Shown here piece after piece: positions 10,230 through 19,779 of a DNA stretch of 64,000 nt. The stretch covers positions 1-64,000 of the forward strand of contig ARYC01001184.1 of assembly GCA_000711775.1 (NCBI GenBank). Reading direction: 5' to 3'. The notes under the pieces were generated by a model. It had not been told where the DNA came from. It saw nothing but the letters and a program-made list of their open reading frames with translations, and made no database searches. Source of the stretch: Oxytricha trifallax (lineage: Eukaryota; Ciliophora; Spirotrichea; Sporadotrichida; Oxytrichidae). A program made the translations under genes and the position numbers. Positions within the stretch are counted from its first letter, which is position 1; every line of letters starts with the position of its first letter.

Positions 10230-11760
10230 ATGAGGAGGTAACTTTTTCAAACTTTATTACTCCTATCTAATTTAAATTTTGTCTATTGTAAGGTCAGCTC
10301 TTGATTAAGCTATGATTACTTACTCAACTAAATTTCTAATATTACATTTAACTTATTCTAGTCTTGAAATTATTATTTTTCTCTTCTTTGAATATTTCTC
10401 TCTCTTACAGCTTTGGTAATCATTTATTGCCATATCTCATTCAGCAATTATTGCTGCTAAAGCTCACATATTCCACTTATTATCACAGTCTTAACAGTCC
10501 CTCTTTCTGAAAATAATCCAGGATTACAATAAACATTGTCAAGTCCTGAAGCTTCAACTCACTATTATCTATTGAAATCAATTATTGCTGCTCTGCGAGG
10601 CATGAAAAATTAATCATAATATTCTCAGCATCAAGTTTCTACGAGTATATCCTAAAGTTTGCACACTTCAATACCTTTACAAACATTTGTAACCATTAGA
10701 GGTAACTAATTTGGAATTTTTTAATCTAAAATTAAGTTTTTAAAAGTAATTTAGTAGGGAAGGAGACGAAAAGCTTGATGATCTAGAGCAAGCATTATAG
10801 CATCAATCTTTAATATAAATCTGCTCTGTCTCTCTCTTGATTTAATAAGTACTTTGTATTCATTTACGAATTTCATTTGATATTTGTCATCGCATTTTAA
10901 GTAATTGAATAATCATAATTTATAATAAGAAAAATGTTAATTAATGAATAATAATTAATTAATAAATATAGGAACTTAAGATGGTGACGAAGAAGAACCT
11001 GTTCACTAACAATTAATGTAAGTTACAAAAAAATGTATCTAACTTATTTTATATTTTAGGAGATGGTGCTGATAAGAATACTAACTGATCTGAAATGGTA
11101 CTTCTCTTAAGGAGCACAAGAAACAACTTGTAGAAATTTTGGCATGCAGATGGAGATGTATTCGATGAATAGTGGTTTGTTTGTAAAGATGTTTTGGATA
11201 TTCTTTTCCATTTTGTATAATTTTTTTTCCTTTATATAGATTTGCTTTTCTATTTATATTGTACATTTCACTTTATTTTTCAAAAATATATCTTCAATAC
11301 GAACTGATTATATGATATGGCTTTTTCAAAATTATCCTAAAGGATAAAATAACTTTCTTTGCACTTTTTAAGGTCATTTATTTATATTGGAAGCTTCAGT
11401 GCTTGTATCTTTACGGTGATTTCCACTATATCAGAAGCAGAGAAGTATCTCGCTACCTTAATTAGCTTATTTTCTTTCTCAACTCTTTGTTCCTATCTTG
11501 CCTTTCTTTTTTGAAATTATACCACACCAGTCTCAGGATCCATGACTTCAAGCTTTTAGCAGTGATGGTTTTATAGGTGAACTTTTATTTTTCTTTTATG
11601 ATTATGATAATTATTCTTTTCGCCGTAAGAGTAGAAATAATATCTATCTATCTTATCATGCTTAAGATAGAGAATGCGTTTATTATAATGCTATTCTTTA
11701 ATATAACGTTAGAGGCAGTTTTATAAGTGAAGTTCTTCACACACTCTTCTCAATTATGTT
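10230..11760 (-). pseudogene. TBE-B zinc-finger/kinase gene, broken
   Basis: Reading down from 11760, a degraded finger region gives ECVKNFTYKTAS, then YLKHDKIDRYYFYSYGEKN aligning with YLKHDKIDGKYDCFECHKQ of TBE-D, but the second finger has lost its cysteines. The linker contains KIQALKLPIQINDLKKCKE. After the ~370-bp insertion the kinase continues at about 10905 as KCDDKYQMKFVNEYKVL, then LDHQAFRLLPY, AAIIDFN near 10565, and WNMQALAAIIAEQDMAINDY near 10440. DFN replaces DFG as in other copies. Several frame changes make it non-functional. The C-terminal PHD...F motif seen in TBE-A and TBE-D is missing. Confidence 0.78.
10912..11284 (+). other. ~370-bp insertion in the TBE-B kinase gene carrying host-like coding sequence
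   Basis: Alignment with TBE-D loses continuity between about 10912 and 11284, so this is an insertion. It contains DGDEEEPVHQQL (about 10981-11018, plus strand), then GTAAGT...TTTTAG (about 11019-11059), which has good ciliate intron ends. After it comes a run reading SEMVLLLRSTRNNLQKFWHA then DGDVFDEQWFVCKDVLDILFHF. Joining across the putative intron does not give a clean frame, so this may be a decayed gene segment. No terminal repeats or target duplication were identified. Confidence 0.45.
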
Positions 11761-12439
11761 CAGTTTTTTACTTTTACTCTTCTTCCTCTTTATTGGTTCC
11801 TCGTATTATACCTTAACTCTGAACTTCTATTTTATAATCGAATCGCTATTCAAAGAGTGTGAATTTGGTAAGAGAATTTCAATTTATTTTAGTAAGAAGT
11901 ATGCAATTCTTAATTTTCTTTTGATTCATGAAAGAAAATTTCTTCTGCCTAATGCCAAGCAATGCCGCTTTTCTAAGTAAGTTGTCTCTCATTATATTAC
12001 TATGATTAATTATATAAGCTAATTTTATTTTTTTACACAATTAAGTGCGTATTCTCAAAGATTTAGAGAAGTTTAATGAGAATTAAGTGCAAGACATAGT
12101 TTAAGTTTTGTTAAATTTTGGGATAATCTATAATCTAATTCATCAATTTTATACATTAAACTGCACCTAAATATTTTTTGTTAAGTTAGGCGGTCTTTTA
12201 AATTTGTTCTCGTAATATTAAGAGGGGAATTTAAAATTTTAATTATTTTAATGTACAATCTAATAAGGTTTTGAACATTAGTTTAAGCTCCTAAATAAGT
12301 CTAAAATAAATTAGGATCACTGCATAATTAATTATTAGGAGTAATGGAATAGAGAAAGTTTGATGAAAATGGAAAACTGTAAAAATTGGAGAGAAGATTT
12401 CTCTATCTTTATCTATTTATCTGATTTAGGTTGACCTCA

Positions 12440-13262
12440 TAGAGGAAGCAAGTTGGAGTCTATGAATGATGATATGAAGAGAATTTAATCTCAAGATTTA
12501 ATAGGAAATTGAGAAGTAATGAGGACCTCTATAAATATTTGGTATAGCAAGGTAAATTCTTAACTAAGATTTATATGTTAATGATAGTTGATTAATTCTT
12601 GCCGACTTATAAGGAATGAAAATCTCATTCTTAAAAGCCTTAGAGCAAAGAAAAAAAAGCTTTTAGAATATGAAATTAAGATGATAGAGACACCTAACTA
12701 CCCTGATATATCAGTAACAAATCCCTATGATGATGCTATGAGTAAACCAGATGTTGCTCTCTACCTTCAATCAAAGCTACAACACTCTAAGGAGTTTTAT
12801 AAGTTGCCAAAGAGAAACTTCTTTTTGCCGTTCTTGAAACTCTGAACCCTGATTACTTAAATAAAGTGATTTAAGAAAGTCACAAGAAACTATTAAGCAT
12901 CTATTTTGAAAAAAGAAGCAAGGTATTAAAATGAGAAACATCTGGCTGTTGGAACTTTAATAGCATCCTTTCATCTCAAGTAAGCTTAGTCGTCTAACTT
13001 ATAGGAAAACCTGGTACTGTAATATACTTATTGGAAGAGCGAAGCAAATTTAACAGAGAGAGAAAATGTTAAGTAAAGCATGAAATAAGTAAGAGACTCT
13101 TCAAAAATTTATGAAAGTCAGATGAAATGAATATAGAGCAGGCAGGAGCTGCATTAAGAGAAGAAACATGGTCAAGCCTAATGAGGAACAAAAGATATAA
13201 TAGTCAAATCCATTTACGGGATAATTTAATACGTCAAAATATTCATTCGATTGAGTCTAAAA
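12440..13262 (+). pseudogene. TBE-B 22-kDa-class gene, broken
   Basis: Aligns with the TBE-D gene at 43496. The start ATG is TTG here (about 12452), the next codons ESMNDDMKRI match ESMNDAMKRV, and a frame change follows. The short intron is preserved at 12552-12587 (GTAAATTC...AATGATAG). Downstream, MIETPNYPDISVTNPYDDAM aligns with KFAEIPNYPEISVTNLYDDAMN; then PKRNFFLPFLKL ends at TGA. After further frame changes GKPGTV...LLEERSKFNRERK and EMNIEQAGAALREE mark the C-terminal part. No biochemical function is known to me for this TBE protein. Confidence 0.75.
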
Positions 13263-13334
13263 CTTATTTATATTCACAAAAACTCCCTTCTCTTGTGTAT
13301 ACTTTAGGTTTATCATTGCTGACTCTTTTAGCTG

Positions 13335-14960
13335 CGCTTTAAATAAAATTGACTGTATCTATATTCAAATTGTGCATCAAGTGATAGATTTAGAAGTTGT
13401 TTTTGTAGTGGGTTTTCAATAACCCAACTAAAATTCAATTCCATTAACTAAGGACTTTAGGGAATATTTGGTAAAAAATTAAGATATTCAGGCGATTGTT
13501 AGAATTAATAAAGTGATTTAATTTGATCATTTATAGTATTTAAATAAATTTTGCATTATTTATTCATTACATATTTCTAATGTAAGGCAATCGAAAAATG
13601 TTGTCGAGCTTTTGTCTTTTGCCTTACATTTTATTATAAAGTTAGTTTATTAATTATTTTTTTCTAAATTAGGCAATATTATAATCTTTTTTTTTTTAAT
13701 TAATGTATTTACATTCTTGTATTTGAGTAAATGTTATTAAACTTAAACTTAATTGTCCCAACTTTTTAACTTTAAATTTATTAAACTTATTTTAATATAT
13801 TTTATACTTTTTTAATGATAGATACTTAAAATACAAGAAGGTATTAGTATAATAGTAATCAAAATCTAATAAATTAAAATAAAATACATTCAATATATTC
13901 AAACTTTTATGCAAAAAGTACTAAAGCTTACTCAGAATAAGATTATGATTATTAATGAAAAATTGTAAATAACTAATCAAGATTTTGATGATTTTCTAAG
14001 TTTTATTATTTAGTAAAATCTAATATTTTAAAAAGTTAAGAAAACTTAACAAATATCATACATTTTTATAATATCCTCATTTTTATTTTAAATTTTATTC
14101 AAATGTTCTTGAATATATAATTTAAAATTGCATAACTTATCCTCACTATATTAATTAATAAAGTCACCTATTTTTTAAAAAATTTTACCAATTAAATACA
14201 GGTGTTATATTTAGCCTTTCATATTCCTTCCTTGAGTCTTTAGTTTTATGAACTGACAAGTTATCAACGAATAGAATAATCTCTTAGTCAGCGTACTTAT
14301 CTCTGAGTTATTGCAAGAACTTAATATATTATTCAGTCTTTATAGAACGAGGGTGAATAACAAAAGTCTCGAGGCCACTATCTTCACTTATTCCACCAAG
14401 AATAGCATGAGTTTACACCTTAACTTTTTAGTCATAAACTTCTATATTACTATACCTCTTGTACCAAGACCTTGATATAAAGGTATTGAATGTAAATTCA
14501 GCTTCATTAGCGTGTAGGTACTTAATATTATGCTTTTATGCCCTCTGTATTTAATCGAATATTAAATTTAAAATAGTTTATAAATGGAACATTAAAGTCA
14601 ATCAATACCCTATGCAATTGGTTGTCTTGTAAGATATTCCATTCTTTTTATATATGTTTGCTATGGATTAAGCAGAGATGTGAAGCTCAGGAAATGGGCA
14701 ATGAAATATCAGAGCTCTCTAGGCCAGAGAGATATGAGCCAAGTATTTTAAAATCTTTTCTTTAAATAGATATTCAATGTGAAGCCACAAAAATATTAAA
14801 AAATTTCTAAATCTTATAAGAATGATGGTATTTTTAAAATTCAAGGCTATCGAGTAGTGAGACTTAATAATAGCATGAGATTATGGACCAGCCTTGCTAT
14901 ATAAGAGAAATTTAGAATAGTCTTGAGTTGATAACATATTCATAACATACATAACGCAGC
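13335..14960 (-). pseudogene. TBE-B transposase gene, interrupted and mutated
   Basis: The gene lies on the minus strand in two parts. 14194-14960 carries most of the protein: KYLHANEAEFTFNT (first catalytic Asp changed to Asn; TBE-D has NADEAVF) and IILFVDNLSVH (second Asp kept). 13335-13465 carries the C-terminal part with NGIEF (Glu kept). Between them sits a 722-bp element at 13469-14190. Several frame changes are also present. The family is the DD34E (IS630/Tc1-like) TBE transposase. Loss of the first Asp plus the insertion means no activity from this copy. Confidence 0.82.
13469..14190. mobile_element. 722-bp nested element with TGGTAAAA ends and ATT duplication
   Basis: It sits inside the TBE-B transposase gene. 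Left end TGGTAAAAAATTAAG, right end AAAAAATTTTACCA, i.e. short inverted ends TGGTAAAA(A)ATT. ATT flanks both sides (13466-13468 and 14191-14193), while the uninterrupted homologues in TBE-D and TBE-F carry a single copy there. It contains a hairpin AATGTAAGGCAA (13579-13590) with TTGCCTTACATT (13619-13630) and otherwise AT-rich DNA without a recognisable gene. The 3-bp ANT-type duplication is the TBE type, so TBE transposase could have moved it, but the ends lack C4A4 repeats. Confidence 0.75.
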
Positions 14961-15133
14961 CTAAACATGAAATTTATAAACTAACTGTCTTAATATGACA
15001 CCAAACCTCGGATACACTCACTTAAATTACAAATATTTAGGCATTAAACCTAATAAAGTATGCATTAAATAATATACTTTTATCATTCACAAAATCAATC
15101 AACCTATAAGTGTTTATAGGGTTTTGAGTCTGG

Positions 15134-15241
15134 GGAGCGTACATAACAAGCTATGTTATGGAAACTCTCACTGCTATTGGTGTACCAAGGAAATTCTTAT
15201 TCTTAACAATCAGCGTCCTTCTTGTCATTATCGCAAGTTGA
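15134..15241 (+). CDS. C-terminal tail of a membrane protein, 35 residues
   Basis: Directly right of the TBE-B end, a GC-richer piece reads GAYITSYVMETLTAIGVPRK and then a hydrophobic run FLFLTISVLLVIIAS ending in TGA (15239-15241). The last ~18 residues look like a transmembrane helix or tail anchor. The upstream part is missing, so TBE-B or a rearrangement boundary separates it from the rest. It is a plausible last segment of a host gene; the family is not recognised. Confidence 0.4.
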   Translation, partial: GAYITSYVMETLTAIGVPRKFLFLTISVLLVIIAS

Positions 15242-15430
15242 CTTCTATGTATAGCCAGTCACTCTATTGTAATGATAGCTACACCATTATATTTGAATAA
15301 GTGGATTGTAGAAATAAATGTTCAAATTATATTATTGTTAATAGAACTATAATCAGGTTTGTCATTTATATAAAGATTAGAAATGTTTGGGTGATAAAAA
15401 GTGTAACAAAAGAAGTAAATAAAGTTTATA

Positions 15431-15758
15431 TTGATAAAATACATAAAAATAGGAAATTGTAGATCTTTTCAAATAAAGTGAAATAAACTCCTTATACAAC
15501 TGCCATTCTATACTTTTAATTTGTATTAACTATTTTTAAAAATTGATTTTATTAAACTGTTTATTGGTACATTGGTTCACAAATTCTACTGTAAATTACC
15601 CTATAAAAAATTTAAAATAAAGAATAGTCCATTTTAAAATGGTACATTGGCTCACCAATAAAGGGATGTACCAATATGTAATTCACCAATGTACCGATGT
15701 AAAATTTAAAGTAATCAAGTTTTTAATTTCAACCAAAAAAAATTATATTGTACAGGAG
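15431..15758 (+). repeat. Left inverted terminal repeat of the Rep element
   Basis: Matches the reverse complement of 17253-17578 almost base for base until the inner ~25 bases. It contains a stem GGTACATTGG (15641-15650) pairing with CCAATGTACC (15686-15695), and the related word TGGTACATTGGTTCAC at about 15565-15580; an inverted ATGTACCAAT sits inside the loop. Repeated and inverted GTACATTGG words could be binding sites for the Rep protein and form a cruciform or hairpin. Confidence 0.85.
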
Positions 15759-15874
15759 TTCAGAAATTTATTTATAAATAATTAAAACTAATTAAATGAG
15801 TCAATTGTTTAAAAGAGAGGATGCCAAGCTTATACATTTTCGCAAAATATTTAGGTATGATAAAATATTTTATA

Positions 15875-16528
15875 ATGAATACCTAAATTGAAGTTCAGTA
15901 CAATATCAGAGATTTCCTTTTGTTCTCAATTGCAGTCAGTGTTCAAGAAAAACTCTCCAATAGAATTGAAAACAATGTCTTATCAGTAAATTCGCGCTTG
16001 AGCCATGTGCTAAATTTCCGTGATACTAAAAACGGTGTAGAGTACTTGAGCATTCATGTTAAGCAAGAGCAGCCAGGACTTAGTAAAGCATCTTTCACGT
16101 CGGATAGATATAAATGTAGGAAGGTGATGGAAGATCTCAAGCTTGGAGCAAAGAGCATAAGCAGTGTACAGGGCAGACATATGCTAAGGAGTTTTAGAAC
16201 TCTCGAGTTTATTCATGGAGATTAAGCAAATTTCAATGATTTAATTGCGAGAAAGGTATAATCTTAGAAGATGTTTCACTTAGAGGAACACAAAATATAA
16301 CGCTTCACAAAGGAAAAGTTGGTGATCAGCGGGAGCACAATTGACAATAATCATGAAGTGAAGGATCTATATGAAGACAGTCTTAGAAATGTAGGCAAAC
16401 TAATTGATATCGTAAACCACAGTCAGCATATTAAAACTCATCTGAAGTACTGTAAGTAAGTAAGGAAAAGTTTGGTGGTGCATTTTAGTACAATAGAGTA
16501 GCTATAAAGCTTTTTGGAGAAGGCTTGA
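15875..16528 (+). CDS. Rep element, N-terminal open frame (217 codons)
   Basis: ATG at 15875 begins MNTQIEVQYNIRDFLL and the frame is open to TGA at 16526-16528 in the ciliate code, with about eight TAA/TAG read as Gln. Near residues 80-90 there is SFTSDRYK, then FIHGD near 130 and HLKYCKQ near 195; these could correspond loosely to the FT.., H.. and Y..K motifs of rolling-circle Rep endonucleases, but the fit is weak and I mark it as inference. The helicase half follows immediately in another frame, so both probably belong to one protein of about 430 residues, split by a frame change near 16520-16565. Confidence 0.65.
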
Positions 16529-16560
16529 AACAATAATCAAATATTGAATTAGATCAATGA

Positions 16561-17176
16561 ATATTAGATGAGCAGCCAGTATTAAGATGTGTTAGATTCT
16601 CTTAACAGTGTAATTTTCAAAAGTGCGAAAACAAAATGAACACAGTGTGGCTCTTTGGTGATCCCGATACTGGAAAAACAACAATCGCCGGAATGCTAGA
16701 AAAGATATTTATCACAGAGAAATTTTTGGAGTCTTCTAGTCAATTTCAGGTTTCCACGAGTAGAACTGAGAAAAAGCCTTCGATATTAATCATGAATGAA
16801 ATTAATCACAGGCATTTTTTCAGCAAAAAAAAACATCGCTGTTATGAAGAGCTTCTTAGAGGTAGAGGGATACTCTATCAACCGCAAGTTCTAGGATCCT
16901 AATTCCAACGGTGTTAAGTTTTCATTACATCAAACAGTCTGCCTTTCGATAATATGCAATAAATTGAAAAAAGAAGCTTTACTAACCAGAATCACTCTTA
17001 TAGAACTTAAAAAGGACATCAGAGAATTTGGAAAGCCGTTCCCATTGACAACGATTCAAATAGCCTAATAATTCAAATAACGTCTATTGAGCGACGGAGA
17101 TATTCCAGGAGAATCAGGAGAAACAAATGAGGGTTTTACCATTAACAATAAAGACGATGAAGATGATTCTCATTGA
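16561..17176 (+). pseudogene. Rep element, superfamily 3 helicase domain, with frame change
   Basis: An open frame from 16561 contains NTVWLFGDPDTGKTTIAG (Walker A, GDPDTGKTT), then PSILIMNEIN (Walker B), then VFITSNSLPFD (motif C, ITSN with the sensor Asn). This order and spacing is diagnostic of SF3 helicases as in parvovirus NS1 and CRESS-DNA Rep proteins, which unwind DNA during replication of small DNA genomes. At an A-run near 16966-16972 the better reading moves to another frame, giving EALLTRITLIELKKD (probable arginine-finger region) and an acidic tail GDIPGESGETNEG...DDEDDSH ending TGA 17174-17176. The original frame ends at TGA 17128-17130. I describe the breaks only; whether they are decay or assembly errors is open. 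Confidence 0.8.
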
Positions 17177-17252
17177 GATCTGTATATACTATATATAATT
17201 TGTTTGATCATTAAGTTATATAATTACCCCTTTTATTTACATATCTTCGAAT

Positions 17253-17578
17253 CTCCTGTACAATATGATTTTTTGGTTGAAATTAAAAACTTGATTACTT
17301 TAAATTTTACATCGGTACATTGGTGAATTACATATTGGTACATCCCTTTATTGGTGAGCCAATGTACCATTTTAAAATGGACTATTCTTTATTTTAAATT
17401 TTTTATAGGGTAATTTACAGTAGAATTTGTGAACCAATGTACCAATAAACAGTTTAATAAAATCAATTTTTAAAAATAGTTAATACAAATTAAAAGTATA
17501 GAATGGCAGTTGTATAAGGAGTTTATTTCACTTTATTTGAAAAGATCTACAATTTCCTATTTTTATGTATTTTATCAA
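17253..17578 (-). repeat. Right inverted terminal repeat of the Rep element
   Basis: Inverted copy of 15431-15758, with the same internal hairpin and iteron-like words in mirror order (CCAATGTACC near 17358, GGTACATTGG near 17313). Near identity of the two arms suggests recent insertion or copying of one arm from the other. Confidence 0.85.
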
Positions 17579-17580
17579 TA

Positions 17581-18060
17581 CTTATTCCACAAATAATGCC
17601 TAATTTTGTAAGAGTCTTATTCGTGTTCAAAACGAACTATTCATTTTAAATTCTAAATAACTATATTTAAATGCATACTTATTTATTATTTCAAAATAAA
17701 TAGCTTGTTTATTAGCATTTAAACTATTCTGATTGATATAAAAAATAGTATTTAAAAAGATATTTTTTATTCCTTATTCATATATAAAATTTAGAATTTT
17801 TTTATCGAAAACAAAAAAATTACAGAAATTTATCAAAATTAACTATAATTTTTTATATATACTGATATTAAACTCATGACTATTAATTTTTTAGTATAAT
17901 GATCATAATTATTTAATTATTTATACTAATTTTTATAATAATGTCTTAAAAAATCTTGCTAATTAGTATTATCATAATCTATAGATTAAAATATATTTGA
18001 CAAAATTGTCTAATAATTGTAAGGTTTAATTCAATTACTCCATTTTACTATTTATAATGC
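17581..18060. other. AT-rich spacer, no gene recognised
   Basis: Very AT-rich DNA right of the Rep element. No coding segment, RNA gene or paired repeat was found. Confidence 0.4.
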
Positions 18061-18074
18061 CTAATTATTAATAG

Positions 18075-18330
18075 TGATGTTTATTTCTACTAGAAGTTGC
18101 TGAATACATATTTTGATAAATCTACTTTTTAATCTTAGTAAATCCTGAAGGACGAAGCATAGCAAAGAGAAAACTGTTTCCTCCCCAATTATAACCATCT
18201 TTGCATAATGTGTAGCTAATAGCCCATTTACTTCCAAGCCAGGGTTGCATGAATGAATGACTCTCCCTGCTCCTCTTCCATAAGCATCTTCCAAGCAGTT
18301 TTCATGTCAACAAATAAAACTGGCCATGCC
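18075..18330 (-). pseudogene. Fragment of a Cys-rich ciliate-type protein, one frame change
   Basis: Reading down from about 18310, one frame gives CLEDAYGRGAGRVIHSCNPG then LEVNGLL; after a one-base change the reading continues CYTLCKDGYNWGGNSF then LFAMLRPSGFTK. Together they show the spacing C...YGRGxG...SCxxGLExNGLLCYxxCKxGY, which I recall as a recurrent Cys-rich module of ciliate membrane or secreted proteins. Only one module is present. The frame change lies near 18220. No start or stop of the protein is visible, so this is a segment or remnant. Family recognition is from memory. Confidence 0.45.
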
Positions 18331-18764
18331 TTCTAAGGATAGAATTATTCCTTTGTAAATTTATTCTAATCATTGATATTATTATTATTAATATTACTAA
18401 TCTAACCTAAAACTTTACCTTTGGGATTTTATCAGAACTAAGGCTACTGTTTTATATTGATAACTTCAAGGAAGAATCATATCAATTAGACTAATGATGC
18501 ATTCAAATTCTTTACTAATAAACTAAACATAAAAAGCTCAATATTAAATATACAGGACAGCTGCTTCCTGAGTTTAATAAAAAGACTTTATTCTTATTAT
18601 AGTAATATCACTTGTATAAATTTATATAGCTCAGCTTAATCAAAAGTAAAAATGACTATTTCAGAGTTGCATATTTAACCAAGATCCACCTCAAACTCAT
18701 TATGGGGTTTAATGATTTAAAACAATGAATCACCGAATGAAATTATTATAAAAATTAATTGAAT

Positions 18765-19205
18765 ATGTCTGCTTTTGGAAACTAATCTATCAGGACTCAA
18801 GATCTGGATATAGATTCCAAAAATGCAATAAGAAAGGAGAATGTTGCATTCGCAGTAAATATTTTGAAGAAATAAAGTTTGAATGAGGAGAAAATAAGTT
18901 TGGTTTCTTTTGCCAAGCCAATCATTAATACAGACGTTTCATAATAGAATACAAAAAGCAATTTATTTCATTTCAATAGTCATTAAAATCTATTAAATAA
19001 AAGTGATTTATTTTAAAATGTCTTGACAGAAGATGCTTATTTTAGCAAGGTTCAGTACTCACAAGAATGGCAGAGAAAATGTTGCAAGCTTAGTAAGATA
19101 ACTAAGAGAGATAACAAATAAAGCAAGATGAGAAATGCAGTTGACATTCGTTATAACGATGATGATGATAGATTCATTTATTTTTAGTTATGCTGTTATT
19201 ATTGA
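18765..19205 (+). CDS. Host-type open frame of 146 residues, unknown protein
   Basis: ATG at 18765 begins MSAFGNQSIRTQDLDIDSKN and the frame stays open for 146 codons in the ciliate code to TGA at 19203-19205. The middle has AFAVNILKKQSLNEEKISLV and TEDAYFSKVQYSQEWQRKCC; later KITKRDNKQSKMRNAVDIRY precedes four Asp codons. The last ~12 codons before the stop are hydrophobic and AT-rich, so the true coding segment may end near 19180 (donor-like or segment boundary). Length and composition make chance unlikely. The neighbour at 19334-19779 may be the next part of the same protein. Family not recognised; the basic/acidic hydrophilic make-up suggests a nuclear or cytoskeletal protein, which is inference. 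Confidence 0.6.
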
Positions 19206-19333
19206 TTAATTTATAATTTTAATTCTCTAAATTTATAAAAAAATTAAGAATAATAATCAGCAGAGTATTTTTTATAATTTTTTGCCTATATAATTATTGC
19301 TAATTTTTATGCTGGATGATAAAATATAAAATG

Positions 19334-19779
19334 AATCTTAAGGTTTAAAAATGATTTTGTACAACCAGATTTTGATGAAAACTAACAGTTCTAATAAATC
19401 ATTAATAGCTTTGAAACTGGCCAATTTTTTAGGAGGAAAATAGTTTATGAGATTGAGGAGTCCGCAAAAATTGCAAATGAAACAAATTTAGAGAGATGAT
19501 TAAGATGACAATCAGCGACATAAAAAAAGAAAATTAAATAGAAAATTTGAATCATAACCAGTTTACTTGGGTTTCCTAGAGATTCTCAACAGAGTCAATT
19601 TTATTCTAAAGTTGATTTTAATTAAGAAAAATGATAGAATAAATTATTCAAGTACTTTTATATTAATATTTTAGCTTCCGTATAAGTAACAAATGAAGTT
19701 TATAAAACATAAAAAATTAATTTTTTATGATAATTAAATTAACTTTTAATTTGTTACATTTTTAAGAGTATGTAATTGA
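19334..19779 (+). pseudogene. Continuation of the 18.77-kb gene, one frame change
   Basis: Open from 19334: FKNDFVQPDFDENQQFQQII, NSFETGQFFRRKIVYEIEES, AKIANETNLE. At about 19495 a one-base change moves the reading to DDQDDNQRHKKRKLNRKFES then QPVYLGFLEILNRVNFILKL, open to TGA at 19777-19779. Composition is clearly protein-like until about 19640; the remainder is AT-rich and may be noncoding. Probably the same gene as 18765-19205, separated by an intron, an eliminated sequence or decay. Confidence 0.5.

Larger units (their letters stand above)
10230..15126. mobile_element. TBE-B, decayed telomere-bearing transposon with nested insertions
   Basis: Order and orientation match TBE-D: zinc-finger/kinase gene (minus), 22-kDa-class gene (plus), transposase (minus), then a degenerate right end at about 15010-15126 (AACCTAATAAAGTATGCA ... 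TTTATAGGGTTTTG). The left end is missing; the kinase reading fades at about 10230, next to a transposase fragment from another TBE. Two insertions interrupt it: about 10912-11284 in the kinase gene and 13469-14190 in the transposase gene. All three genes are broken, so this copy cannot be autonomous. Confidence 0.82.
15429..17580. mobile_element. Rep/SF3-helicase element with long inverted terminal repeats (2.15 kb)
   Basis: Two almost identical inverted repeats (15431-15758 and 17253-17578, ~327 bp each) enclose one plus-strand gene region (15875-17176) encoding a Rep/NS1-like protein with a superfamily 3 helicase. The outer ends are TTGATAAAATACATAAAAAT, flanked by TA on each side (15429-15430, 17579-17580); since TA is self-complementary this may or may not be a target duplication. 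No capsid-like or transposase-like reading was found. One replication-type gene between hairpin-containing inverted repeats recalls linear single-stranded DNA replicons. The gene uses TAA/TAG as sense codons, so it has been resident in a ciliate. Not TBE-like: no C4A4, no DDE gene. Confidence 0.85.

Noticed and set aside
15429..17580. The Rep element as viral or laboratory contamination
   Set aside because: Its gene uses several TAA/TAG sense codons and its flanks continue into typical ciliate germline DNA.
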